Assembly (NCBI RefSeq): GCF_013488205.1
Contig: NZ_CP040908.1
Location: forward strand, 2,147,876 to 2,211,875
Length of the DNA stretch: 64,000 bases
Direction of reading: 5' to 3'
Source: Empedobacter falsenii
Lineage (GTDB): Bacteria > Bacteroidota > Bacteroidia > Flavobacteriales > Weeksellaceae
Part shown: in pieces, positions 1 through 7,345 of the stretch
Layout: each line of letters opens with the position of its first letter
Numbering within the stretch: the stretch's first letter is position 1
The notes under the pieces: model-generated
The model's input: only the letters and a program-made list of their open reading frames with translations
What the model was told of the DNA's origin: nothing
Databases searched by the model: none
Program-made: the position numbers and the translations under genes

Positions 1-357
1 ATTCAAATCTAATTCATTGTAAATCAAATCAAAATTATCTGTGACTAAATTTGTCGATAATCGAAACGAATTTGCTTCAACATCTGTCCTAATCGCAGTA
101 TTTTTGGTATTCAAATCTAATTCTTCGATACGTTTTGGACAATCCAAATAATCTGGAATTTTTTGCGCTTGTTTACTTTGTAAATCTTTCTGAAAAGCTT
201 TAAGTTCAGAAAATAATTGTTTTTTTTCGGGTGAAGCTTCTTTAAATTCTGTTGTTTCTGTTAATTCTTGTTGAGTAAGCTTTTTGATTTCAGGTTTATT
301 TTCTGAACAATTAAATAAAAGAAATAAAGTAAAAAATGAGTAAAAATAATGTTTCAT
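1..357 (-). CDS. Putative lipoprotein, C-terminus cut by window edge
   Basis: The gene opens at ATG 357-355 on the minus strand and stays open for 119 codons to the window edge, so the C-terminus is missing. The first 17 residues form a short lipoprotein signal: a Lys/His start, a hydrophobic stretch and a lipobox-like L-L-F-N-Cys with Cys17. The mature part is Lys/Glu/Gln-rich at first and then mixed. I recognise no domain. It would be a membrane-anchored periplasmic or surface lipoprotein. The 113 bp separating it from the end of the next gene (truC, same strand) contain nothing I can name. The call rests on the intact frame and the signal peptide only. Confidence 0.65.
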   Translation of the reverse strand, partial: MKHYFYSFFTLFLLFNCSENKPEIKKLTQQELTETTEFKEASPEKKQLFSELKAFQKDLQSKQAQKIPDYLDCPKRIEELDLNTKNTAIRTDVEANSFRLSTNLVTDNFDLIYNELDLN

Positions 358-470
358 AAGCAAGAGTTTTTGGTCTTACAATTTTACGAAATATTATTCT
401 CAATTTCAATTATTTAACGTCTGAATTTTAAATTTTATATAAATGATAAATTGAAAAACATTAATTAAGA

Positions 471-1169
471 TTATTTATATTTTTCTAAATCCAAACCAAG
501 AATATCTCCAACTTTAGAAAATTCTTCATTTATCTTAGCATTCAAAACGAGTTGTTCATTTGTCATTGGATGATTAAATACCAATTGATGCGCGTGAAGC
601 ATCATTCCTTTCAATCCAAAATTCTCCAACCACAATTTATTTTGCTTATTACAACCATGCGGACGACTTCCCAAAATTGGATGAAAAATATGACGAAAAT
701 GCTTGCGTAATTGATGCATACGACCAGTTTCGGGAATTGCTTCCACCAAACAATAACGTGAAGTCGGATGATTGTTATACTCTAAATCAATTTCGGCAAT
801 TTGCAAACGATGAAAATAGGTAATTGCATTTTGCTTTACACCATCATCATTCGTCAAATCATAATCTATCGTCATTTCTTCGGGAGCCCAACCACGCAAA
901 ATAGCCAAGTACTTTTTTTCGACTTCGCGTGTTGCAAATCGATCATTCATAATTTTTAAACTTTCTTTATCTAAAGCAAAAAGCAAAACTCCTGACGTTT
1001 TACGATCCAAACGATGAATAGGATAAACATGTTGCCCACCGATTTGATTACGTAATTCCTGAACTGCAAAAACAGACGCATCACGCGCATAAAAAGATTT
1101 GTGAACCAACAATCCGCTCGGTTTATTAATGGCAATAATATATTCGTCTTGATAAAGAATTTCTAACAT
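471..1169 (-). CDS. truC: tRNA pseudouridine synthase TruC (RluA family)
   Basis: This 232-residue protein is an RluA-family pseudouridine synthase that isomerises a uridine in RNA. The N-terminus (ILYQDE..IAINKPSG..VH) and the catalytic motif HRLD at residues 52-55, with Asp55 as nucleophile, are clear. The later ETGRMHQLRKH motif and a HP..G..PHG segment also fit. It lacks an S4 domain and its order of motifs matches TruC (tRNA U65) more closely than RluA, RluC or RluD. TruC of E. coli is about 260 residues, so the length is near normal. A TAnnTTTG box (minus strand, 1181-1174) lies four bases before the ATG, which suggests a leaderless transcript. The gene diverges from the NAD(P)-binding protein gene to its right. 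Confidence 0.85.
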   Translation of the reverse strand: MLEILYQDEYIIAINKPSGLLVHKSFYARDASVFAVQELRNQIGGQHVYPIHRLDRKTSGVLLFALDKESLKIMNDRFATREVEKKYLAILRGWAPEEMTIDYDLTNDDGVKQNAITYFHRLQIAEIDLEYNNHPTSRYCLVEAIPETGRMHQLRKHFRHIFHPILGSRPHGCNKQNKLWLENFGLKGMMLHAHQLVFNHPMTNEQLVLNAKINEEFSKVGDILGLDLEKYK

Positions 1170-1173
1170 TTGG

Positions 1174-1181
1174 CAAAAATA
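1174..1181 (-). promoter_or_regulatory. -7 promoter box for truC
   Basis: Read on the minus strand this is TATTTTTG, a match to the Bacteroidota -7 consensus TAnnTTTG. It ends only four bases before the truC ATG, so transcription would begin at or next to the start codon. No TTG -33 element is visible at the usual 19-base spacing. Confidence 0.5.
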
Positions 1182-1240
1182 GAAAGTTATTTTCGGTTAG
1201 AAAATAGAACAGTCTTATATTTATTGTTTAATAAAATTGA

Positions 1241-1984
1241 ATGAAAAAAGGATTGATTATTGGAAAAGGATGGTTAGGTTCAAGATTAGAAAAGTATTTA
1301 GAAAAGCAATTTTTGATTGAAACTACTAAACGAATTTCTGATGCAGAAAATTGTTTTTCAATCGATTTTGATCATTACAAATCTGAAAAAATTAAACACA
1401 ATTATGATTTTGTTATTGTGACAATTCCATTTGGAAGAAGAAATAATTTAGACGATTTACAGAAAAGATTTCAGCATTTAATTGACTTTTTAGGAGATTA
1501 TAATAATCAACTTATTCTGCTTAGTTCAACAGCAATTTATTCTGAAAATAATGAAATTATTTTTGAAAATCCAATTGAAACTATTCATTTAAATAATCCT
1601 TATTATTCAATTGAAAATCAATTAAAAGAAAAGTTCAATCAATTGATTATTTTACGCTTAGGTGGATTAATGGGAGACGATAGATTTCTTTCTAAATATA
1701 TAGATTTATATAGTCAAAATCTATCTCAAATGGTGAATCATATACATTATCTAGATATTTGTCAAGTGATTGAGAACTTGTTTAATTCAAATAAAAATTC
1801 ATCCATTTATAATGTTGTTGCACCAAAACATCCTACCAAAGAAGAAGTGTTAGAATATCAATTAAACAAGAAAATTATTTCCTCTACAAATCGAGAAGGA
1901 AAAATAATTTCAAGTCAAAAAATACAAGACGAATTTAATTATGAATTCATTTATCCAAACCCTATTTACTTTAAGGAAAACTAA
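1241..1984 (+). CDS. NAD(P)-binding Rossmann-fold protein (atypical SDR/epimerase-like)
   Basis: The 247-residue product begins with a Rossmann fold: MKKGLIIGKGWLG, with the dinucleotide-binding GKGWLG at residues 8-13. A beta-strand ending in SSTAIYSEN (about 95-102) and an LRLGGLMGDDR segment followed by NHIHYLDICQVI (about 166-178) match the layout of small extended or atypical SDR proteins such as the YeeZ group, in which the His/Asp motif closes the substrate pocket. The substrate is not predictable. The protein is cytosolic, with no signal peptide. Its last four bases overlap the stop of the convergent TPR-protein gene. Fold assignment is confident, function is not. Confidence 0.75.
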   Translation: MKKGLIIGKGWLGSRLEKYLEKQFLIETTKRISDAENCFSIDFDHYKSEKIKHNYDFVIVTIPFGRRNNLDDLQKRFQHLIDFLGDYNNQLILLSSTAIYSENNEIIFENPIETIHLNNPYYSIENQLKEKFNQLIILRLGGLMGDDRFLSKYIDLYSQNLSQMVNHIHYLDICQVIENLFNSNKNSSIYNVVAPKHPTKEEVLEYQLNKKIISSTNREGKIISSQKIQDEFNYEFIYPNPIYFKEN

Positions 1985-2895
1985 TTTCTTCGCTTTCGTT
2001 CTTTTGCTTTAAAAACAAAAAAGAAAATTATTATTGATAAAACGGAGATTAAAATAGTATCCCAATTTTTCTGAAAGAATTTTTTTAACGAATTTTCTTC
2101 GTTACTATTAGATGATGAATAAGATTTTAGCGATTTTGATTCCTCTATTCTTCTGTCAATTAACTCGTTTGAAAATCCGTATTGTTTAGCTATTTCATAA
2201 ACTTCTTTTGCTTCCTTCTCTCCCAATAATAACAGAATATTACCATAATCAAATAATAGTTGAGCCATTATTTCATCTTTTGGCTGAATAAAGGAACGTC
2301 TTTCATTCAATTGAAAATAAAGCTGATTTTTTAGACTATTCAAATCTTCTTTACTTAATGTTGAAACTGGAAAATCTTCATTTCCAAAATCTCTGTTAAT
2401 CAAGCTTTCACTTGATAATTGTAATTGTTTCAACTTAATTTTTAGAATATTTTGATGAATCCATTCTGATTTATTATGCGAATCTGGATTTAAAACCAAA
2501 GCTTTAGAAATCCATTTTAAAGCATTTTCATTATCACCAATCAGTTCATAAGCCGTTCCAATATTAGACGCAGTAGAATATCTGTTTGGATACTTTTTCT
2601 CGACTCCTAAATACAAATCTATCGCTTGTTGATATTTTCTTTGCAAAATCAGAATCAAACCTTTATCACTAAGTAAATCAGCGTCAGGTTTTATAGCAAA
2701 CAAACTATCAATTTTCTTTAAATCATTATCCAAATTCTCTGTATAAAACGTGTGTCCATGCGGAATATTACCTTCTCTATCTTCATAAATATAAGAATCT
2801 GTAGAAAGTATTTTACTCTCTCCATTTAAACAAGCTAAAGAAAATGTAGAAGCAGTAATAGAAATCAGAACGAATAGACTTTTTAAATATTTCAT
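1981..2895 (-). CDS. TPR-repeat protein with signal peptide and C-terminal membrane anchor
   Basis: This 304-residue protein has an N-terminal signal sequence (about residues 1-21, ending SLA/C) and two to three tetratricopeptide-like repeats at about 75-150, with the typical G-x-x-x-x-x-x-x-(Y/N)-x-x-A-(I/L) pattern (AYELIGDNENALKWISKALVLNP). A hydrophobic segment near residues 277-296 is followed by the basic tail KAKERKRRN. The predicted topology is a periplasmic TPR domain held in the inner membrane by its C-terminus. TPR domains mediate protein-protein contact; the partner is unknown. The gene converges on the NAD(P)-binding gene with a 4-bp overlap and lies upstream of the lpdA terminator only by position. 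Confidence 0.7.
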   Translation of the reverse strand: MKYLKSLFVLISITASTFSLACLNGESKILSTDSYIYEDREGNIPHGHTFYTENLDNDLKKIDSLFAIKPDADLLSDKGLILILQRKYQQAIDLYLGVEKKYPNRYSTASNIGTAYELIGDNENALKWISKALVLNPDSHNKSEWIHQNILKIKLKQLQLSSESLINRDFGNEDFPVSTLSKEDLNSLKNQLYFQLNERRSFIQPKDEIMAQLLFDYGNILLLLGEKEAKEVYEIAKQYGFSNELIDRRIEESKSLKSYSSSNSNEENSLKKFFQKNWDTILISVLSIIIFFFVFKAKERKRRN

Positions 2896-2922
2896 TTTTT
2901 GGAATTAATGCTTAAAAATAAC

Positions 2923-2950
2923 AAAAAAAGCTGCTCTTACGAACAGCTTT
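2923..2950 (-). terminator. Intrinsic terminator of lpdA
   Basis: On the minus strand AAGCTGTTC-GTAA-GAGCAGCTT forms a nine-pair stem (one G-U pair) with a GTAA loop, followed by a run of seven T. It lies 26 bases after the lpdA stop codon. Confidence 0.85.
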
Positions 2951-2975
2951 TTAGAATTTATCTTAAATCTATTGA

Positions 2976-4376
2976 TTAAGCGTGAATTGGACGATTGTCT
3001 GTAGCAGCTAAAGCAGCTTCTTTGATCGCTTCTGAGAATGTTGGGTGAGCATGAGACATTCTTGTCAAATCCTCTGCAGATGCACGGAATTCCATTGCTA
3101 CAACTCCTTCTGCAATTAAATCAGCAGCACGAGCACCAATAATATGCATTCCTAAGATTTCGTCTGTGTTTTTATCAGCTAAAATTTTAGCAAAACCGTC
3201 TGTATCCATAGATGCACGAGCACGTCCTAAAGCTTTGAAAGGGAAAGAACCAACTTTGTACTCTACTCCTTCTTCTTTTAATTGCTCTTCTGTTTTACCA
3301 ACTCCTGCAACTTCTGGCCAAGTATAAACAACACCAGGAATTAAGTTATAGTTGATATGAGGTTTTTGACCTGCTAATTGCTCAGCAACTAAAACACCTT
3401 CTTCTTCTGCTTTATGTGCTAACATTGCACCAGCAACAACGTCACCAATCGCATAAATGTTAGAAACATTAGTTTGTAAGTGATCGTTTGTTTTGATACG
3501 ACCTCTTTCGTCAACCTCTACTCCTACGTTTTCTAAACCTAAAGATCCAGTGAAAGCACGACGACCAACAGCTACTAAAGCGTAATCTCCGTTAATTTCG
3601 ATTTCTTCTCCTTTTTTAGAAGTTGCTTTTAATGTAACATCATTTCCGTTATTTACAACAGAAGTTACACCAGTTGAAGTGTGGAATTTCATTCCTTGTT
3701 TTTTCAATACTTTTGTCAACTCTTTAGACAAAGCACCATCCATTCCTGGAATAACACGGTCTGCATATTCTACAACAGTTACTTGAGAACCCAAACGTAA
3801 GTAAACAGATCCTAACTCTAATCCGATAACACCACCACCGATAACGATTAAGTGTTTTGGAACTTCAGATAAAGCTAATGCTTCTGTAGAAGTGATGATA
3901 CGAGTTTTATCTGTTGGTGCAAATGGTAATTCAGATGAAACTGATCCAGTTGCAATAATTGTATTTTTAGCTTCAATCTCTTGAGTAGAGCCATCTTTAG
4001 CTGTTACAACGATATGAGTTGCATCTTTAAAAGCACCAGTACCTTCTAAAACATCAATATTATTTTTACTCATCAAGTATTTGATACCAGCTACGTTAGT
4101 ATCTACAACACCTGCTTTTCGAGCAATCATTTGAGTGAAGTTTACTTTTGGAGCATCGATTTCGATTCCGTGCTCTTTAAAGTGATTTACAGCATCGTAA
4201 TAGTGGTGAGAAGAATCTAATAAAGCTTTTGATGGAATACATCCTACATTAAGACATGTACCTCCTAAACTTTCTTTCTCGATAATTGCTGTTTTAAATC
4301 CTAATTGCGCTGCGCGAATAGCTGCAACATATCCTCCAGGTCCAGCACCAATTACGGCTACATCATAAGAACTCAT
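2976..4376 (-). CDS. lpdA: Dihydrolipoyl dehydrogenase (E3)
   Basis: This 466-residue flavoprotein reoxidises dihydrolipoamide of the 2-oxo-acid dehydrogenase and glycine-cleavage complexes, passing electrons to NAD+. Visible features are the FAD-binding GAGPGGY near residues 10-16, the redox-active disulfide GGTCLNVGCIPSK (Cys41 and Cys46), a second dinucleotide site IGGGVIGLELG, the ATG and AIGDV flavin motifs, and the C-terminal catalytic HAHPTFSEA (His444, Glu449). Length and motifs are those of a normal bacterial E3. It stands alone rather than in an aceEF or suc operon, as is common in Bacteroidota. A TATATTTG box lies 44-51 bases upstream and a strong terminator follows. Confidence 0.97.
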   Translation of the reverse strand: MSSYDVAVIGAGPGGYVAAIRAAQLGFKTAIIEKESLGGTCLNVGCIPSKALLDSSHHYYDAVNHFKEHGIEIDAPKVNFTQMIARKAGVVDTNVAGIKYLMSKNNIDVLEGTGAFKDATHIVVTAKDGSTQEIEAKNTIIATGSVSSELPFAPTDKTRIITSTEALALSEVPKHLIVIGGGVIGLELGSVYLRLGSQVTVVEYADRVIPGMDGALSKELTKVLKKQGMKFHTSTGVTSVVNNGNDVTLKATSKKGEEIEINGDYALVAVGRRAFTGSLGLENVGVEVDERGRIKTNDHLQTNVSNIYAIGDVVAGAMLAHKAEEEGVLVAEQLAGQKPHINYNLIPGVVYTWPEVAGVGKTEEQLKEEGVEYKVGSFPFKALGRARASMDTDGFAKILADKNTDEILGMHIIGARAADLIAEGVVAMEFRASAEDLTRMSHAHPTFSEAIKEAALAATDNRPIHA

Positions 4377-4419
4377 ATAGTTTTATTTTGATTTATTATT
4401 ATAATTAATTTAAACTCTA

Positions 4420-4427
4420 CAAATATA
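4420..4427 (-). promoter_or_regulatory. -7 promoter box for lpdA
   Basis: TATATTTG on the minus strand, a perfect TAnnTTTG match, 44-51 bases upstream of the lpdA start. No well-spaced TTG -33 element is seen. Confidence 0.5.
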
Positions 4428-4613
4428 ACCAATATCGAATAGATTTTCGTTATAAAATTGTAATGAATTTTGTTAGGAAATTGGGAAAAGTATTGATACA
4501 ATTATTATAGTTTTCAGTTCTTAATTTTTTTAAAAAAACTTATAAATTTTTCTATTCAATTAAAATCTCAATTTTCCCCTTGATGTTTCTATCAAAGAGA
4601 TTTTTTTATAAAA

Positions 4614-4642
4614 CAAAAACCTCAGACAAAATCTGAGGTTTA
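4614..4642 (-). terminator. Intrinsic terminator after the frameshifted immunity-like gene
   Basis: On the minus strand AAACCTCAGA and TCTGAGGTTT pair around a five-base loop and are followed by a T-rich run. It lies seven bases after the stop at 4649-4651. This supports reading the frameshifted gene through to that stop as one transcription unit. Confidence 0.8.
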
Positions 4643-4648
4643 TTAAAC

Positions 4649-5268
4649 TTATTCTATTTGTTGAAACTCTTCCCAAAGTTCGTTTACTCTTTCTTGGTTA
4701 GGAATACCATCGCTACCAACTAACTTACATTTTGAATCGATATAATCTAAGAAATCATCATCTAATGAAGGTAATCTCAGACTCATACTACTATTTCTCA
4801 TAGTAACTCCCGAAACATTTATTCCTTCTCTTATATAAATATTATCATTTTTAAAAAGCTTAATAAGACTATTATATGGATTAGAATAATCTTTAATTTT
4901 TATAAACTTTTCTTTTTGTTTGAAAAATTCCCAGTATATATATAAATAAACCAGTAATTTATTACCCTTCCACCTATTAGATTTTCATCAATTTTAAATT
5001 TATCTTTAAAATTGTTAAAAAAAACTTCAAAAGAAGTTAGCTCTTTTAAGAAATCCTCATTAACATCTTTAATAAGATTATTTTCTTGTAAATTTAGAGA
5101 TGTCCCAAATGGTCTGTAATCAGTACCTAATAATTCTTTCCATTCTTTTAGGTGTGAAATATAATCTTTAAATAATAAAATACTAGAAACCTTATTTTCA
5201 TTATTCAAATTAAATATATTCGAAGATTTTTTATATAAATCTTCAAAAATTAAATCTACATTTTTCAT
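4649..5268 (-). pseudogene. Hypothetical gene, frameshifted at a (TA)5 tract
   Basis: Read from ATG 5268-5266 (MKNVDLIFEDLYKK), the frame is coding-like to about residue 110 (GGRVINYWFIYIY) and then meets a stop at 4900. The frame one base over continues without a stop from the same place: YWEFFKQKEKFIK, then a segment containing DDDFLDYIDSKCKLVGSDG, ending NELWEEFQQIE with a stop at 4649. The switch falls on the TATATATATA tract at 4935-4944. Removing one TA unit would give a continuous protein of about 205 residues. The ATG lies four bases after the stop of the upstream gene, so the two form an operon. I do not recognise the family; small size and context suggest an immunity protein or similar accessory gene. 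Either the gene is broken or phase-variable, or this is a sequence error. Confidence 0.6.
4935..4944. repeat. (TA)5 dinucleotide tract at the frameshift
   Basis: Five TA units inside the coding region of the gene at 4649-5268. Gain or loss of one unit changes the frame exactly as needed to join the two coding parts. Confidence 0.8.
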
Positions 5269-5272
5269 AATG

Positions 5273-5653
5273 CTAAGACATTTTAGTACCATTAAGTGGT
5301 GGCGTAAGTAAAAAATCTCTCCAACCAATCACGATTTCTTTGAAGTCTTGTGTTGGTATTGATATAGAATAAGTTTCTTCAGACCAAGCCCCAACAAATC
5401 GTACTTCATTTTGATAAATTAGGATAAGTACCGTTGTACTTCCTGACTCAATTTCACTATTTTGATTCGTAAGTGCTTCATCTATATCTGCTAATAATCC
5501 ATGTTCATTACTATCAATATCTTCCGCTTTCCATTCATATAAAAGATTTGTTAATTGATCTATATTTGTCTCTGGAAATTTATCTATTTCTCCGTCTTCA
5601 TCAACTCTATTTTGAAAATTGAGTTTATACTTTTCTATTAATTCTCTAATCAT
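5273..5653 (-). CDS. Small acidic immunity-like protein
   Basis: This is a 126-residue acidic cytosolic protein with no signal peptide, starting MIRELIEKYK. The C-terminal part (VRFVGAWSEETYSISIPTQ, then DFKEIVIGWRDFL) recurs as a truncated copy about 40 bases further upstream, so the locus holds at least two related genes. Small acidic proteins in degenerate tandem arrays are typical of immunity genes of contact-dependent or polymorphic toxins, but no toxin gene is in the window and I cannot name the family. The gene ends four bases before the ATG of the frameshifted gene, so both would be co-transcribed. Confidence 0.6.
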   Translation of the reverse strand: MIRELIEKYKLNFQNRVDEDGEIDKFPETNIDQLTNLLYEWKAEDIDSNEHGLLADIDEALTNQNSEIESGSTTVLILIYQNEVRFVGAWSEETYSISIPTQDFKEIVIGWRDFLLTPPLNGTKMS

Positions 5654-5688
5654 ACTCCATATTTTTTAAATTAATTTATATTGTAAAC

Positions 5689-5796
5689 TTAACTTTCAAA
5701 AAATTCTTTCCACGAAAGCAATATTTCTTTCCATTCTACTTTTGAAATAGATTCAACCAAAAAAGTTTCGTAAATCCCTCCAATTCTTTCATAAAA
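5689..5796 (-). pseudogene. C-terminal remnant of a paralogue of the 5273-5653 gene
   Basis: An open stretch of 35 codons (FYERIGG, IYETFLVESIS, KVEWKEILLSWKEFFES, stop at 5689-5691) aligns with the last third of the neighbouring protein (G-x-x-x-E-T-x-x-x-S-I, then (W/F)KEI, then W-(K/R)-(E/D)-F). Stop codons lie directly upstream in this frame and no start is present. It is best read as the surviving 3' end of a duplicated gene. The alignment was made by eye over about 33 residues. Confidence 0.55.
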
Positions 5797-5938
5797 CTAT
5801 AGTTAACAATCAAATATACCAAAAAATAACAATCAATACCCATTATTGTAATAACTACAATTCTATAAATTATCTCCCACTTTCGCTCGTGTTTTCTTCC
5901 ACCGTTCTTCGACGAGAATGCCGTTTTTCCGAAGATTC

Positions 5939-5971
5939 GTCGAACAATGGTCGAACGATGGTCGAACAAGC
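5939..5971. repeat. Three tandem 11-bp repeats (GTCGAACAATG type)
   Basis: The units are GTCGAACAATG, GTCGAACGATG and GTCGAACAAGC in direct succession. Just upstream the segment TTCTTCGACGAGAA (about 5906-5919) is a near inverted copy of the TTCGTCGAAC start, so a stem-loop is possible. Base composition is higher in G+C than the surroundings. Confidence 0.75.
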
Positions 5972-6071
5972 TAAAAATCGACCAAAAAGACGAATCTTAT
6001 CTACCTATGATAAATAGAGGTTTAGCGAGGTTTTTATTTTACTACAATACTATTATTGAATAAAAAACAAC

Positions 6072-6121
6072 CGGACAAAAGTGGACAAATGTGGACAGAA
6101 GCGGACAAATGCGGACACAAA
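6072..6121. repeat. Five tandem 10-bp repeats (YGGACAAAWG)
   Basis: The units are CGGACAAAAG, TGGACAAATG, TGGACAGAAG, CGGACAAATG and CGGACACAAA. The GGACA core recurs every 10 bp, close to one helical turn, with changes confined to the flanks of the core. It sits between the immunity-like island and the fabH terminator. Confidence 0.85.
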
Positions 6122-6172
6122 ATGGCGTTTTTGTAAATGATGTTGTTTCTATTGCTAACTTTATGAATATAA

Positions 6173-6209
6173 CCAAAAAACCCTTCACTTTTCAGTGAAG
6201 GGTTTTTCA
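6173..6209. terminator. Bidirectional terminator downstream of fabH
   Basis: CCCTTCACT and AGTGAAGGG form a perfect nine-pair stem with a short loop, flanked by an A-run on the left and a T-run on the right. It can therefore terminate in either direction, and serves fabH on the minus strand. Confidence 0.85.
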
Positions 6210-6247
6210 TATATTCTAAATTCGTAAATCTAATTTCTAACTTATGT

Positions 6248-7261
6248 TTACCAGTTCATCAACACAGAACCCCATGTAAATCCAGCTCCAAAAGCAGTCA
6301 TCATTACTAAGTCTCCTTTTTTGATTTTACCTTCTTGCTTTGCCTCACTCAATGCAATCGGAATAGAGGCTGCTGTTGTATTTCCATAACGCATAATGTT
6401 GTTGTAGACTTTCTCATCAGGTAATCCCAATTGTTTTTGTACAAATTGAGAAATACGCAAATTCGCTTGATGTGGAATAAATAAATCTAAATCTTCTGGC
6501 TTTTTATTTGCAGCCGATAAAGCTTCGATAATTGATTCAGGAAAACGAGTTACCGCATGTTTGAAAACATAGTTTCCATTCATATATGGATAAATTTCTT
6601 TTTTAGTTAAAGTGTTTCCTTCTTTCAATAATTCATCCGACCAACCTGTTTTTGTTCCTGGGAAAGTAACTGCTAATTCTTCAGCAAATTCTCCTTCAGA
6701 ATGTAAATTCGTCGATAAAATTCCACGTCCTTCTTCTTCCGATGCCGAAACAATTACCGCTCCTGCTCCATCTCCAAAAATTACTGAAACACCACGACCT
6801 TCATCCGACATATCCAATCCGAATGAATGAACTTCTGCTCCAATCACCAAAATATTTTTGTAAACACCAGCCTTGATAAAAGCATCAGCAGTTGATAACG
6901 CATACACAAAACCAGAACATTGATTACGAATATCCATTGCCCCAATCGTACGACAACCTAACTCTTTTTGTACCAACACACCATTTCCAGGGAAATAGTA
7001 ATCGGGAGATAAAGTAGCAAATAAGATAAAATCGATATCTTGAGCAGTGATTCCTGCATCTTCTAACGCATTTTTAGCCGCAATAACACCCAAATCTGTA
7101 GACGAAATCTTAGAACCTGGCTCGATATGTCTTCTTTCGACAATCCCTGTACGTTCCTGAATCCATTCGTCATTGGTGTCCATCACCTCAGCTAAATCAA
7201 AGTTTGTAACAACTCTTTCGGGAACATAATGCCCAACACCTGTAATAATAGAGTGTATCAT
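6248..7261 (-). CDS. fabH: Beta-ketoacyl-ACP synthase III (FabH)
   Basis: This 337-residue cytosolic enzyme condenses an acyl-CoA primer with malonyl-ACP to start fatty-acid synthesis. The catalytic triad is visible: Cys115 (NQCSGF), His264 (FIPHQANLRI) and Asn293 (RYGNTTAASIP). The GFGAGFTWGS C-terminal loop is also present. Length is normal (about 320-340). Flavobacteria often carry two FabH-type enzymes, one near rpmF-plsX and one elsewhere; this copy stands alone, so it could serve branched-chain primers or specialised lipids, which is inference. A TATCTTTG box lies at 7297-7290 on the minus strand and a strong terminator follows. Confidence 0.93.
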   Translation of the reverse strand: MIHSIITGVGHYVPERVVTNFDLAEVMDTNDEWIQERTGIVERRHIEPGSKISSTDLGVIAAKNALEDAGITAQDIDFILFATLSPDYYFPGNGVLVQKELGCRTIGAMDIRNQCSGFVYALSTADAFIKAGVYKNILVIGAEVHSFGLDMSDEGRGVSVIFGDGAGAVIVSASEEEGRGILSTNLHSEGEFAEELAVTFPGTKTGWSDELLKEGNTLTKKEIYPYMNGNYVFKHAVTRFPESIIEALSAANKKPEDLDLFIPHQANLRISQFVQKQLGLPDEKVYNNIMRYGNTTAASIPIALSEAKQEGKIKKGDLVMMTAFGAGFTWGSVLMNW

Positions 7262-7289
7262 GTGATTATGGTTTACTTTTCAATTGAAG

Positions 7290-7297
7290 CAAAGATA
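7290..7297 (-). promoter_or_regulatory. -7 promoter box for fabH
   Basis: TATCTTTG on the minus strand, a perfect TAnnTTTG match, 29-36 bases upstream of the fabH ATG. Confidence 0.55.
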
Positions 7298-7345
7298 TTA
7301 AATGATAAGCATTCTTTAAAACAAATGCGTCTTTTTGACAATAAA

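Larger units (their letters stand above)
5797..6174. other. Gene-free stretch with tandem repeats
   Basis: I see no credible gene here. A 77-codon minus-strand ORF (5736-5969) overlaps the paralogue remnant and runs back through the repeat tract, and it has no recognisable content beyond one hydrophobic segment. The stretch holds a locally GC-richer patch (5880-5975) with three 11-bp repeats and an imperfect inverted repeat, and a 50-bp block of five 10-bp repeats (6072-6121). Confidence 0.6.

Noticed and set aside
5736-5969. 77-codon minus-strand ORF with a hydrophobic segment
   Set aside because: It overlaps the paralogue remnant in another frame, runs into the repeat tract and has an Arg/Ser/Lys-rich start of non-protein character. 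No support beyond being open.
5939-6121. CRISPR array
   Set aside because: The repeats are 10-11 bp with no spacers, and there are no cas genes.
6612-6830. Plus-strand 72-codon ORF inside fabH
   Set aside because: Shadow frame of a conserved gene with low-complexity Ser/Pro composition.
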